From: Sphingobium scionense
GTDB taxonomy: Bacteria > Pseudomonadota > Alphaproteobacteria > Sphingomonadales > Sphingomonadaceae
Reading direction: 5' to 3'
Assembly: GCF_014197035.1 (NCBI RefSeq)
Contig: NZ_JACIEU010000016.1
Coordinates: forward strand, 1-64,000
DNA: 64,000 bases
Part shown: positions 8,523 to 16,933 of the stretch, piece by piece
Numbering within the stretch: position 1 is the stretch's first letter
Layout of the letters: the number at the start of each line of letters is the position of its first letter
The notes under the pieces: model-generated
Database searches by the model: none
The model's input: only the letters and a program-made list of their open reading frames with translations
Told to the model about the DNA's origin: nothing
Program-made: the position numbers and the translations under genes

Positions 8523-9560
8523 TCAGGCGACAAATTCGGCGGGCGTGTCGGCCTGCAGCATCTGGGCGAGACGGGCTGCGTCCCAATTGCTCAGGCGAAT
8601 GCAGCCATGACTTTGCGAACGGCCGATCAGGCTGGGTTCGGGGGTTCCGTGGATGCCATAATGGGGCTTGTCGAGATCGATCCAGACGACCCCCACGGGA
8701 TTGTTGGGCCCTGCGCTCAGCTGCGCCTTCTGGTCGCTGCTGTCCGCGTCCCAGAAGAGATCGGGGTTATAATGATAGGTGGGCATGAAGGCGGTTGTCC
8801 GGATCGTCCACTTTCCCAGCGGCAACGGATCATGGTCGCTGCCTGTCGTCGCGGGAAATTGCGCAATGAGCCGACCTTGTGCGTCATGGACCCTGAGCAC
8901 GCTTTGCGATTTGCTGACGATGATCCTGGCTGCGCGGGGCTGGCTCGCACTTATATTGAGATCCGACAGCATGTCCCGCCACTGGCCCGGGAGGCCCGGA
9001 TCATAGGCCCGGTCAGAGGGGATAAGTCCCGGCAGCAGCAATTCCATACCCGCCCTCGGAGTCTTGAGACCAGGATTGAGCTGCAGGAGGGTATCGCTGC
9101 TTGTGTGGAAACGTTCGGACAGCTTCTCGAGCAGGTCGCGATAACCAAGAAAGGGAAGCGAGGCCTGATCGACGATCCTTGAGGGAATGTCGGGCGTGAA
9201 AGATGCTTCCAGCGCTTCCGCTCTTAGAACCATGCGAATGAGCGTCGGCGCCCGCTCGCTCGCCAGTGCCTTGCGGCTCGCGGCATCCAGCACGCCGCTT
9301 TGTTCGAGGCCCCGTGCCTCCTGAAAGGCCTTGAGGGCGGCTACGAAGAAGCGGCCATGTTTTCCATCGATGATGCCCGGCGCAAAGCCCGCTCGGTCAA
9401 GCTGAACCTGGGCCTGGAATATGGCCGGGTCGATGCCTGCCGGAAGGCTGGCCGCAGCGCCCGTCTGATCCCTGGCAGGTGCGGCGGCCTGGACGGACGC
9501 CGCAAAAATGAGACCAACCGAGGCCAGAATCCGAAATTGCCATGGAACCGATCTTTTCAC
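8523..9560 (-). CDS. secreted L,D-transpeptidase (ErfK/YbiS/YcfS type)
   Basis: 345 residues with a signal peptide (MKRSVPWQFR then a hydrophobic run to AASVQAAA). A peptidoglycan-binding-like repeat (VQLDRAGFAPGIIDGKHGRFF) lies around residues 50-75, a LysM-like segment (RFHTSSDTLLQLNPG) near 150, and a YkuD catalytic domain ends in SHGCIRLSNWDAARLAQML with the active Cys near residue 318. Different architecture from the neighbouring YcbB-like enzyme suggests different acceptor substrates. It diverges from the M15 peptidase gene with 91 bp between starts. Confidence 0.92.
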   Translation of the reverse strand: MKRSVPWQFRILASVGLIFAASVQAAAPARDQTGAAASLPAGIDPAIFQAQVQLDRAGFAPGIIDGKHGRFFVAALKAFQEARGLEQSGVLDAASRKALASERAPTLIRMVLRAEALEASFTPDIPSRIVDQASLPFLGYRDLLEKLSERFHTSSDTLLQLNPGLKTPRAGMELLLPGLIPSDRAYDPGLPGQWRDMLSDLNISASQPRAARIIVSKSQSVLRVHDAQGRLIAQFPATTGSDHDPLPLGKWTIRTTAFMPTYHYNPDLFWDADSSDQKAQLSAGPNNPVGVVWIDLDKPHYGIHGTPEPSLIGRSQSHGCIRLSNWDAARLAQMLQADTPAEFVA

Positions 9561-9651
9561 GTCGCCAGAATCACCTTATATGGCAGGAACATAGGCAACG
9601 CTTGCGAGCGGCCTTTATCTCCCTGAAACATGTTCGGGACCAACGACATTT

Positions 9652-10188
9652 ATGATATTCGATCGACGGTCGGTGCTGTTTGGCACCGCGGCCTGCGGCA
9701 TGGCACAGTTGTTCCCAGCCGCCGCCTGGGCAGCCATTCCGGAAAGACGGCTTGCCTTTCGCAACCTGCATAATTCCGAGCATATCGACATCTGCTATTT
9801 TTCCGGCGGGCGTTTCCGCCGGGACGGCATCGCCGAGCTCAATCATTTCATGCGCGACTGGCGTACGGGCGAGACGATCAAGATGGATACGAGCCTGCTC
9901 GATGCACTCGTCCATCTCCAGGCAGCGACCGGCGCCGACAAGCGCGCCTATTTTACCCTGATTTCGGGCTATCGCTCGCGCAGGACCAATGGCAGGCTGT
10001 ATCGCAGCTCATCGGGCGTTGCCTCCAAGAGCCAGCATATGCTTGGCAAGGCCGTCGACATAAGGCTCAAAAATGTCCGCCTCGCCAACCTCCACAAGGC
10101 TGCCCTGTCGCTGCGCGCAGGCGGCGTAGGCTATTATCCCGAAAGCAATTTCGTGCATGTCGATACCGGCCGGGTTCGTCATTGGTAG
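9652..10188 (+). CDS. M15/DUF882 murein endopeptidase (MepK-like), exported
   Basis: 178 residues. The N-terminus FDRRSVLFGTAACGMAQLFPAAAWA looks like a twin-arginine or Sec leader (RR before a hydrophobic run). The domain carries the zinc-site landmarks of DUF882/M15 peptidases: SGYRSRRTNGRLY, SQHMLGKAVDIRL and a closing NFVHVDTGRVRHW, whose His and Asp residues bind the metal. E. coli MepK, of this family, cleaves the 3-3 crosslinks that L,D-transpeptidases make. Its place beside two such enzymes supports a matched make-and-cut set. Confidence 0.88.
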   Translation: MIFDRRSVLFGTAACGMAQLFPAAAWAAIPERRLAFRNLHNSEHIDICYFSGGRFRRDGIAELNHFMRDWRTGETIKMDTSLLDALVHLQAATGADKRAYFTLISGYRSRRTNGRLYRSSSGVASKSQHMLGKAVDIRLKNVRLANLHKAALSLRAGGVGYYPESNFVHVDTGRVRHW

Positions 10189-10300
10189 GAAACGCCTCCT
10201 GCCGACGTAGCCACCACCCCGCTCGTCCCGCGTGAAGGGAACTCACGGAACCATGTATTAGACGGTACCATTCGTCTCGGGGGAGAGAAGGAGATGGCCG

Positions 10301-10672
10301 ATGCATATCCTGATCATAGAAGACGAAGCGATCCTCGCCATGCATCTCCAGATGTTTCTGGAAGAACTGGGCGCCGACAGTTGCGCTGTAGCGGCTACCC
10401 AGGCCGAGGCTGTCCGCGAGGCGCTCGATCACAAGCCCGACCTCATCGCGTCTGATGTCAATCTGCCGGAGGGAAGCGGGCCAGGGGCGGTAAAGGCGAT
10501 CCGTTCGCGCCTTGGCGATATTCCGGTAGTTTATATCACTGGCACCCCGGAACAGGCGAGGATTGCAGACCCTGGTCCACCCGTCATTGCCAAGCCTATT
10601 CGGTGGCTCGACCTCGTCGAGGCGACACAAGACCATGGCCTGCCCACACCTCTACCGGCCGACAAGGAGTGA
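10301..10672 (+). CDS. stand-alone response regulator receiver protein
   Basis: 123 residues, a receiver domain only. The acidic pocket Glu7-Asp8, phospho-acceptor Asp52 (SDVNLPEGSG), Thr80 and Lys98 (IAKPIRW) are all present, so it should be phosphorylatable. The start follows GAGAAGGAG. No output domain or kinase gene is adjacent. It converges on the EcfG gene. In alphaproteobacteria, single-domain receivers commonly tune the PhyR-NepR-EcfG stress cascade, so a role in that pathway is a reasonable inference, but it is not PhyR because it lacks the sigma-like domain. Confidence 0.9.
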   Translation: MHILIIEDEAILAMHLQMFLEELGADSCAVAATQAEAVREALDHKPDLIASDVNLPEGSGPGAVKAIRSRLGDIPVVYITGTPEQARIADPGPPVIAKPIRWLDLVEATQDHGLPTPLPADKE

Positions 10673-10696
10673 CCGGCAGGCTTCCCAGAAGGAAAA

Positions 10697-11359
10697 TCAG
10701 GCAGCATTCGCCAGTTGGGAGATGTCGAACGGCTTCGCGGCGAGCCCATGCTGCGCACGGATCGATTCCAGATAATCGAAGATGCTCACCACGACATTGT
10801 CCTGTGTGCTGACGTCAGCCCGATTGCTTTCAAGGCTGCCGCCATTGAGCAGGGCTTCAAGCGCGACCCGCGCTCTTGCGACGCGGCTCTTGATCGTCCC
10901 GACAGCAACCCCAATAATCTCGGCCGTCTCCTCATAGGATATGCCGCCCGCGCCCACCAGGATCAGCGCCTCTCGCTGCGGCACCGGCAATTGCATCAAT
11001 GCGCGCATCATGTCGCGCAGCTCGACGCTCTTTTCCTGGTCAGCCGGCGCTGCAAGGACGCGATCAGCGACGAGATCGTCCCATTCACCGACGAACCGCT
11101 TGCGCCGCATTTCGCTCAGAAAATGGTTGCGCAGGATAACGAAGGCCCAGGCCCGGAAATTGGTGCCGGCGACATAGCGTTCACGCGCGCGCCAAACCTT
11201 GAGCATCGTCTCCTGTACGAGATCATCCGCCGTATCCCGATTACCCGCCAGGCTCCTTGCAAAAGCACGGAGCTGGGGAAGGACGGCAGCAAGCTGTGCC
11301 TTGAAATCCGTGTCCGAAAGACGCGGCATTTCAGTCGAGGCCAATATGTCATTCTGCAT
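10697..11359 (-). CDS. ecfG: EcfG-type general stress sigma factor
   Basis: 220 residues. Region 2 is visible in LPQLRAFARSLAGNRDTADDLVQETMLKVW and region 4 in LPVPQREALILVGAGGISYEETAEIIGVAVGTIKSRVARAR, the latter being very characteristic of ECF15/EcfG factors (LVGAxGxSYEExAEI). About 45 residues follow region 4, an unusual extension. The ATG at 11359 is chosen over one at 11374 because GGAAGGA lies 8 nt before it. A perfect GGAAC-N16-CGTT promoter upstream indicates autoregulation. No anti-sigma NepR or PhyR gene is in the island, so the chromosomal system must control it. Confidence 0.92.
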   Translation of the reverse strand: MQNDILASTEMPRLSDTDFKAQLAAVLPQLRAFARSLAGNRDTADDLVQETMLKVWRARERYVAGTNFRAWAFVILRNHFLSEMRRKRFVGEWDDLVADRVLAAPADQEKSVELRDMMRALMQLPVPQREALILVGAGGISYEETAEIIGVAVGTIKSRVARARVALEALLNGGSLESNRADVSTQDNVVVSIFDYLESIRAQHGLAAKPFDISQLANAA

Positions 11360-11387
11360 GCTGCGTCCTTCCATAACTGGTCAAGAG

Positions 11388-11412
11388 AACGTTCCGCCAG
11401 TGTATCTGTTCC
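11388..11412 (-). promoter_or_regulatory. consensus EcfG-dependent promoter of ecfG
   Basis: The minus strand reads GGAAC, 16 bp, CGTT, an exact match to the alphaproteobacterial general-stress promoter. The -10 element ends 28 bp before the chosen ecfG start, leaving a short leader that contains the GGAAGGA ribosome site. This points to positive autoregulation of the island sigma factor. Confidence 0.82.
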
Positions 11413-11504
11413 CAAAAAGCAACGCCGCCTGATCGCAGAGCTGGGCACATCCTTTGCCACGGAGAGGATGGTGACCCCGTCCAGGCCGCTTCGCTCCACC
11501 CCGG

Positions 11505-12356
11505 TCACCCGTTCACGATCGTCCCGCCATTGGGGTGAAGAACCTGACCCGACATATAGCTGGCATCCTCGCAGGCGAGGAACAGGAAGGCCGGCGCGAC
11601 CTCGTTGGGCTGGCCTGGCCGCCCCATCGGCGTGCTTTCGCCAAAATGTTCGAGCTTCTCCGGGCTCGCGCCGCCACAAGGATTGAGCGGCGTCCAGATC
11701 GGCCCGGGCGCGACGGCGTTCACGCGAATGCCCTCGCCGACCAGATTTTCCGACAGGGAGCGGGTAAAGGCGGTAATGGCGCCCTTGGTCGCGCTATAGT
11801 CCAGCAGTTCCGAACTGCCCTGATACATGGTCACGCTTGTGCAGTTGACGATGGCTGCCCCGCTTTTCAAATGCGGTCGCGCCGCCTGGACCAGGAAGAA
11901 CATGCCGAAGATATTGGTCTGGAAGGTGCGGCGAAGCTGATCCTCGCTGATGTCGGTGACATCCTTGTCGGGATGCTGTTCACCGGCATTGTTGACGACG
12001 ATGTCGATCTTGCCGAACGCCTCCAGGGTGCGGGCGACAATCTCGTCGCCAAAGGCACGCGCGCCAATGTCCCCCCGGATCATGATCGCCCGTTGCCCCT
12101 CCCCTTCCACGATGCGTTTCGTTTCCGCGGCATCCTCGTCTTCCAGCAGATAGACGATCGCGATGTCAGCGCCTTCGCGCGCATAGAGCGCCGCTACCGC
12201 GCGCCCGATCCCGCTGTCGGCGCCGGTGATGATCGCGACCTTCCCCGCAAGCCGGCCCGAGCCCTGATAACGGGGCTGCCATTGCGGCTTCGGACTCAGC
12301 CTGCTCTCATGGCCCGGCAGCGCATCCTCATGGATCATAGGGGTGGTATCGCTCAT
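11505..12356 (-). CDS. stress-type short-chain dehydrogenase/reductase
   Basis: 283 residues, classical SDR with an N-terminal extension (PGHESRLSPKPQWQPRYQGSGRL) typical of the YghA/GSP39 stress group. It has the NAD(P) motif ITGADSGIGRAVA, the NNAGEQHP segment, and the catalytic Ser (NCTSVTMYQGS) followed by Tyr-x3-Lys in YSATKGAITAF. The closing PNGGTIVNG is also characteristic. The substrate is unknown; relatives reduce aldehydes or act as glucose dehydrogenases. It has its own EcfG-like promoter and good ribosome site (AAAGGAG), fitting the general stress response. Confidence 0.92.
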   Translation of the reverse strand: MSDTTPMIHEDALPGHESRLSPKPQWQPRYQGSGRLAGKVAIITGADSGIGRAVAALYAREGADIAIVYLLEDEDAAETKRIVEGEGQRAIMIRGDIGARAFGDEIVARTLEAFGKIDIVVNNAGEQHPDKDVTDISEDQLRRTFQTNIFGMFFLVQAARPHLKSGAAIVNCTSVTMYQGSSELLDYSATKGAITAFTRSLSENLVGEGIRVNAVAPGPIWTPLNPCGGASPEKLEHFGESTPMGRPGQPNEVAPAFLFLACEDASYMSGQVLHPNGGTIVNG

Positions 12357-12380
12357 CGCATAATCTCCTTTGCTCCAAAG

Positions 12381-12405
12381 AACCCTTTGCGCGCCCGGGA
12401 GTTCT
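12381..12405 (-). promoter_or_regulatory. EcfG-like promoter before the SDR gene
   Basis: Reads AGAAC-N16-GGTT on the minus strand: one mismatch in the -35, and GGTT instead of CGTT in the -10, where the first base is the least conserved. It lies 25 bp before the SDR start, with the AAAGGAG site between. Confidence 0.5.
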
Positions 12406-12487
12406 CCGTGCGAGAAACGGATGGTCGCATCCAGCGAGCATCCAGACCTTGTCCACGCCCCATTCAGGCCTCTCGAGGAGATGAACC

Positions 12488-13096
12488 ATGCCGCTCAAAG
12501 CGCTGGCGCTTAACTGCACGCTCAAGGTAGGCAGGGGCGCGGAGAGTTCGACCGACGCGATGATCGCCGTGCTGGCGGAAGCCTTCAGTCAATATGATGT
12601 GACAGTCAGCGAGACGGTCCGGGTTGCAGCTCTCGACATCAAGCCAGGCGTCACCTCCAACGAAGGGGATGGCGATGCCTGGCCGGGACTGCGCGAGAAG
12701 ATCCTCGCGCACGACATTCTGATCTTTGGCGGACCGATCTGGATGGGACAGATCAGCAGCATCGCCAAACGGGTGCTGGAGCGGATGGATGCCTTTCTCT
12801 CCGAGACCGATGATGAGGGCCGGATGCCAAGCTATGGCAAGGTTGTCGTCGCGGCGATCGTGGGCAATGAGGATGGCGCTCATTTTGCCAGCGCCCAATT
12901 GTTCCAGGCATTGAACGATGTGGGCTGGACGATCCCCGCTGTTGCCGCCTGCTATTGGGTCGGCGAAGCGATGGGGTCGGTCGATTTCAAGGATCTCGAC
13001 GAGACGCCGGAGATGGTGACGAAGACGGCGAAGATGGTCGCGGGCAATGCAGCGCATCTGGCCGGCCTGCTGCACTCCAGCCCCTATCCCGGTTGA
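12488..13096 (+). CDS. flavodoxin-fold NAD(P)H:FMN oxidoreductase-like protein
   Basis: 202 residues with a flavodoxin/FMN-reductase fold. MPLKALALNCTLKVG is strand 1 and phosphate loop, ILIFGGPIWMGQISSIAKRVLERMDAF carries the classic GxPxWxG-S-x-K flavin-binding helix start, and VVVAAIVGNEDGAHFASAQLFQALNDVGW is the third nucleotide element. The enzyme probably binds FMN and reduces quinones or similar acceptors; the true substrate is unknown. An ATG at 12488 follows GAGGAGATGAACC. It diverges from the SDR gene and lies 5 bp before the CDF transporter gene, so the two are probably co-transcribed. Confidence 0.82.
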   Translation: MPLKALALNCTLKVGRGAESSTDAMIAVLAEAFSQYDVTVSETVRVAALDIKPGVTSNEGDGDAWPGLREKILAHDILIFGGPIWMGQISSIAKRVLERMDAFLSETDDEGRMPSYGKVVVAAIVGNEDGAHFASAQLFQALNDVGWTIPAVAACYWVGEAMGSVDFKDLDETPEMVTKTAKMVAGNAAHLAGLLHSSPYPG

Positions 13097-13101
13097 GCCC
13101 C

Positions 13102-14049
13102 ATGGCAGATCTGCCGCGCAGGTTCCGCGAGAATATCGTCCTCTATGGCGCCCTCTTGGCCAATGTCGGGATCGCCATCGCCAAATTCGTGGCGGCAGCG
13201 ATCAGCGGCTCTTCGTCCATGCTGACCGAGGGGGTCCACTCGCTGGTCGACAGCGGCAACCAGGTCCTGCTGCTCTATGGCCAGGCAAAGGCCAGGCGCC
13301 CGGCCGACGCCACCCACCCCTTCGGCTATGGCCGCGAACTCTATTTCTGGGCTTTCGTCGTCGCCATCCTGATCTTTGCCGTCGGCGCTGGCGTCTCGAT
13401 CTATGAGGGATGGCTGCATATTGCCGAGCCTGAGCCGTTGCGCGATCCCACGATCAATTATGTGGTGCTGGCGGTCGCTGTCCTGCTCGAAGGAACCAGC
13501 TGGGCCATTGCGGTGCGCGAGTTCAACGGCAAGAGGGGCTCAAGCAGCTGGTGGCAATCGATCCGCCGATCGAAGGATCCGGCCGGTTTCATCGTCCTGT
13601 TCGAGGATAGCGCAGCGCTGATCGGCCTTGGCATTGCGGGCATCGGGGTCTGGGCCAGCCATCATTATGCCGACCCACGGATCGACGGTTTCGCATCGAT
13701 TGCCATCGGTCTCATCCTGGCCGGGGTGGCGATTTTGCTCGCGCGCGAAGCCAAGGGGCTGCTGATCGGCGAAAGCGCCGATCCGGCGATCATTTCGGCG
13801 TTATGGGCCATTCTGGAAAAGCGGCCACAGATCAGCGCGGTCAATCATGTCCGCACGCTCCATACCGCGCCCGATGCAGTGTTCGTGGCTATCAGTGCCG
13901 ATTTCGTCGATGATCTGCCGATGGGAGACGCAGAGCGCCTGATCGAGGACATTGAGCGCGAGATGAAGGCCTGCGTGCCCGATCTGACCTCCATCTACAT
14001 CCGGCCGGAAAAACAGGCGGATGCCGTACAGCAGAAGCCACCGTTCTAG
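13102..14049 (+). CDS. CDF cation transporter, SLC30A9/ZNT9-like subgroup
   Basis: 315 residues, six membrane helices and a short C-terminal cytoplasmic domain. The second helix reads LTEGVHSLVDSGNQVLLLYG with the metal-site HSLVD, then HPFGYGRELYFWAFVVAI and GAGVSIYEG, and the fifth helix has FEDSAALIGLGIAG. The HPFGYGRE and GVSIYEG combination is specific to the ZNT9-like branch. It should move Zn, Mn or Co out of the cytoplasm in exchange for protons. Its TAG stop overlaps the stop of a second, unrelated-branch CDF gene on the other strand. Confidence 0.9.
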   Translation: MADLPRRFRENIVLYGALLANVGIAIAKFVAAAISGSSSMLTEGVHSLVDSGNQVLLLYGQAKARRPADATHPFGYGRELYFWAFVVAILIFAVGAGVSIYEGWLHIAEPEPLRDPTINYVVLAVAVLLEGTSWAIAVREFNGKRGSSSWWQSIRRSKDPAGFIVLFEDSAALIGLGIAGIGVWASHHYADPRIDGFASIAIGLILAGVAILLAREAKGLLIGESADPAIISALWAILEKRPQISAVNHVRTLHTAPDAVFVAISADFVDDLPMGDAERLIEDIEREMKACVPDLTSIYIRPEKQADAVQQKPPF

Positions 14050-14981
14050 TTCCCTCGCTTGCCCTCGACGGGCGGGATGAAGCTCACCTGGGCCAGCCGC
14101 CACGCTTTGTCTTCCCCTTCCGGCCAGTAATATCGCGGATGACGGCATTGCGCCGGGGGATGCGTGTCATGGACTTCCGCCCGGATGAGCCGGCCGGTCT
14201 CGCGCAGGCGTATCGTGGCACCGGGAAATTCCGCCTTGAGCCGATCGCACAGGCTTTGCGCATCCTCCGAAAGATCCGTGCTCGAAAGCGCCCTGGGCGC
14301 GCCATCGACCAGTTCGGCCGTGGACGATCGCAGCGCCTTGATCCCGTCATTGAGGACGTCGAGCGAAATGATGGCAGCCGCCACCGAGTCGGCCCACCAC
14401 CAGCCAAGCCCCAGCCCAATGATGCCCGCGAGCCCGGCCGCCCCGGTCAGCCAGTTCGCCTTGTTCATGAGCGCATCGGTATGCAGAAGCTTGTCGTTGA
14501 GCGCCTGCGCCAGCGGCAGTTCCTTCCGGCCGATGAAGAGTGGCGGAATGAGCGAATAGATCTGAGCGGCGATCATCAGCCAGCCTAGCCAGATATCCTG
14601 GCCCAGAATGACGATCGAGCCGACGCTTGCATGTTCCGCCGCGCCCAGCGCGATCAGCGCATTGTAGAGCAGCAGCGCGCCAACTGCCGTCAGCGCAACC
14701 GCTGCGACGAAAAATCCTAGACCATTGACGCGCTCGAACCCGAAGGGAAAGCGGCGCGAGCGATGGGCGTGGCGTTCCATATGGGCGGCGATCAGGAACA
14801 TGACAGGCGGAACGAGCCCCAGCGTGTCCTCGATCCAGGCGGTCTTCATCGTCTGGCTCTGGCCAAGCACCAGCCCCATCGTCACGATGATGGTGAGCGT
14901 CCAGAAGATGTTCCAATATTCCAAGCGCACCGCCCGTGCCATGGGCTCACGCAGTTCGTCGGGAAGGCTTGTCTCGCTCAT
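14046..14981 (-). CDS. CDF-family cation transporter
   Basis: 311 residues from the ATG at 14981, which follows AGGAGG; the longer upstream frame is inside the preceding gene. Multiple membrane segments are visible, including FWTLTIIVTMGLVLGQ, VNGLGFFVAAVALTAVGALLLYNALIAL and LTGAAGLAGIIGLGLGWWWADSVAA, with DALMNKANWL and WADSVAAAIISLDVLNDG as CDF landmarks. A short soluble domain closes the protein. It is translationally coupled to the lipoprotein gene upstream (ATGA overlap). The substrate is unknown. It converges on the ZNT9-like gene with overlapping stop codons. Confidence 0.86.
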   Translation of the reverse strand: MSETSLPDELREPMARAVRLEYWNIFWTLTIIVTMGLVLGQSQTMKTAWIEDTLGLVPPVMFLIAAHMERHAHRSRRFPFGFERVNGLGFFVAAVALTAVGALLLYNALIALGAAEHASVGSIVILGQDIWLGWLMIAAQIYSLIPPLFIGRKELPLAQALNDKLLHTDALMNKANWLTGAAGLAGIIGLGLGWWWADSVAAAIISLDVLNDGIKALRSSTAELVDGAPRALSSTDLSEDAQSLCDRLKAEFPGATIRLRETGRLIRAEVHDTHPPAQCRHPRYYWPEGEDKAWRLAQVSFIPPVEGKRGN

Positions 14982-15424
14982 TCTTCGCGCGCCTCCTGCG
15001 AAATGGCGCGGCTGGCGCGCTCGACTGTCATGATCCACCGGTTCTCGCCATTGCGCATCGCCGCCTTGAGCTCGAGTGGTGCCGCCTTCGTGCCGGTCTT
15101 CGAGAGGGGCGGGCCAAAGGCCACGTCCATTGCCCAGGGGCTTTCGGCCAGGAAACGCCCGATCACCAGGTCGAGCGTGCCATCGTCAAGCTGCTGGAAG
15201 AGCCCCTCGCCTGCACCTGACCGCCAATGCGCTTTCGCCCCGGTTCGTCGCTCGATTTCATGGACCAGCCTTTGGACTTCCGGCGCCGCGTCAATGGCAG
15301 GATCGGCCAGCGCCACCGTGAAGGTTCGCTTGTGCGCGATGCGATTGGATGTGCCGGCCGGATCGCGTGGCAACATGTCACATGCGGCAAGCAGCAGCAT
15401 GGCCAGGACGATCACGCCCCTCAT
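14978..15424 (-). CDS. lipoprotein with half of a solute-binding fold
   Basis: 148 residues. The N-terminus MRGVIVLAMLLLAACDMLP is a lipoprotein signal with lipobox LAAC. The body (FTVALADPAIDAAPEVQRLVHEIERRTGAKAHWRSGAGEGLFQQLDDGTLDLVIGRF) has the pattern of the first lobe of family-3 amino-acid-binding proteins, where DDGTLDLVIG lines the ligand cleft. The second lobe is missing, so it may be a sensor or substrate-delivery subunit rather than an ABC transport receptor. It overlaps the genes on both sides by 4 bp, indicating one operon with the FAD oxidase and the CDF transporter. Confidence 0.72.
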   Translation of the reverse strand: MRGVIVLAMLLLAACDMLPRDPAGTSNRIAHKRTFTVALADPAIDAAPEVQRLVHEIERRTGAKAHWRSGAGEGLFQQLDDGTLDLVIGRFLAESPWAMDVAFGPPLSKTGTKAAPLELKAAMRNGENRWIMTVERASRAISQEAREE

Positions 15425-16683
15425 CGGTCGGCCGCCCTTTGCCCGGCATTGCTGTCAAACCGATAGGGATCAAATGCATCCCGATCCGGATCGGCTTCTC
15501 CCGCCAATTCGCGCTCGAGCATCTGGGCTGCGAGCGAGGCAAAGGCGATACCATTGCCGCCATAGCCTGCTGCAAGCCAGACATGGGGCATAAGCGATGT
15601 CGCGCCGATCGCCGGCAACCCGTCGGGCGAAGCGCCAAAGGTGGCAGCCCATTGGCGATCGATCGTCACCGGCGCGCCGAGCAGCGTTTCGAGCTTGGCG
15701 GCAATCACCCCGGCCTTTTGCGATATCAGGGCGTCGCGTGTGTCGGCATCTGCCTCCTCGATATCTTCACCGCCTGCAATGATTCGGCCAGACTCGTCGG
15801 TGCGCAGATAGAGATAGGGATCGCTCGCTTCCCAGATCATGGCATTGCCCTTCCAAAGCGGTGCCATGCCCGGCGGCGTCGCCATGGCAAAGCTGGTCAA
15901 GAGCGAGAAGGCCGACGGCAGGAATAATGAGGGCCGCTCATAGCCGGTGGCAAGGATCACCTCGCCCGCATGCAGGCTGTCTCCACCCTCCATCTCGATA
16001 TGGACCCTGTCCCCATCCGGGTGCAGGCCGATGACATTCACGGGCCATGCAAGAGCAGCACCGCGCGATACGGCCAGCTCTATCAGCGCGTGACATAATC
16101 GGACCGGATCGACCGTGAAACCACCGTCCGAGAGGATTGCGGCACGCGGCGCTATGCCGAAGCGCTCGCGTACCTGATTTCCATCAAGCCATTGCGATGG
16201 CAGGCCATGGCGACGATGCATGGCGGCCTCAGCCGCGAGGGCTTCATCATCGAGCAGTCCGCCAGTGAGATAGAGTGTGGGACAGTCCTGCTTGAGGGCG
16301 CTCAGCCCCATTGCCTCGATGCGCTCCGACAGATCGCGCACGGCGCCCAGCACCCTGGTCCAGCGTCGCGCCGCCTCCGTTTCCCCGATATGGCCGGCCA
16401 AGGTCAGCATCGGCACATCCATCGTCCACATGAGCTGCGCGGTTGATGCGGCGGTGCTGCCACAACCAGGCGGCCGCCGATCCAGGAGCGCAACGCGCCG
16501 CCCACCCGCGCTCAGCCGCTCGGCCAGAATTGCGCCCATGATACCGGTGCCGATGATGGCGATATCGACGGCGTCCCGCGACAGGCCTCCGGCAGGCGGC
16601 AGCGTCCAGTCCGCCTCACGCCAGGGGACGCTGCCGCTACGCAGATTACGCCCTTCACTCAGGCCTGTCGTGGGTTGCGCCAT
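15421..16683 (-). CDS. FAD-dependent oxidoreductase (DAO family)
   Basis: 420 residues. The dinucleotide-binding motif VDIAIIGTGIMGAILAERLS starts near residue 40, the DAO-type second motif LLDRRPPGCGSTAASTAQLMW follows, and GGLLDDEALAAEAAMHRRHG and the C-terminal VWLAAGYGGNGIAFASLAAQML (second FAD contact) are present. DAO-family enzymes oxidise amines or amino acids; the substrate is not evident. It heads the three-gene operon with a lipoprotein and a CDF transporter, each pair overlapping by 4 bp. That tight coupling suggests one shared job, perhaps handling a metal-chelating amino acid or amine. Confidence 0.86.
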   Translation of the reverse strand: MAQPTTGLSEGRNLRSGSVPWREADWTLPPAGGLSRDAVDIAIIGTGIMGAILAERLSAGGRRVALLDRRPPGCGSTAASTAQLMWTMDVPMLTLAGHIGETEAARRWTRVLGAVRDLSERIEAMGLSALKQDCPTLYLTGGLLDDEALAAEAAMHRRHGLPSQWLDGNQVRERFGIAPRAAILSDGGFTVDPVRLCHALIELAVSRGAALAWPVNVIGLHPDGDRVHIEMEGGDSLHAGEVILATGYERPSLFLPSAFSLLTSFAMATPPGMAPLWKGNAMIWEASDPYLYLRTDESGRIIAGGEDIEEADADTRDALISQKAGVIAAKLETLLGAPVTIDRQWAATFGASPDGLPAIGATSLMPHVWLAAGYGGNGIAFASLAAQMLERELAGEADPDRDAFDPYRFDSNAGQRAADR

Positions 16684-16933
16684 GCGATCCTACCGGATTG
16701 TTGCTGATGGATAACGTCCGGCAGCGCAAAAGATCCATGCGTCGCCAATCGAGGTCCAATCGAGGATAGCGGAGGCGACCGCCATGATTGGCAGGCAGGA
16801 AGACACGCCCCTGTCGGCCAGAGCGCAAGCTGCTGGTTGACCGACACGCGCGACCAGGAATTCCCGGAAACAAGATGGCGCCCTGATCTTATGACAATGG
16901 CATCGCATCTTCAGGACGCTCGTTCGATCGGCG

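Noticed and set aside
6798..9182. 794-codon plus-strand open frame
   Set aside because: It lies antisense to two well-supported L,D-transpeptidase genes; long shadow frames are expected in GC-rich DNA.
10238..10276. GGAAC elements before the response-regulator gene as EcfG promoters
   Set aside because: Two GGAAC boxes exist, but no NGTT follows either at 16 or 17 bp.
10301..10672. Response regulator as PhyR
   Set aside because: It has only a receiver domain; PhyR needs an N-terminal sigma-like domain that mimics EcfG for NepR binding.
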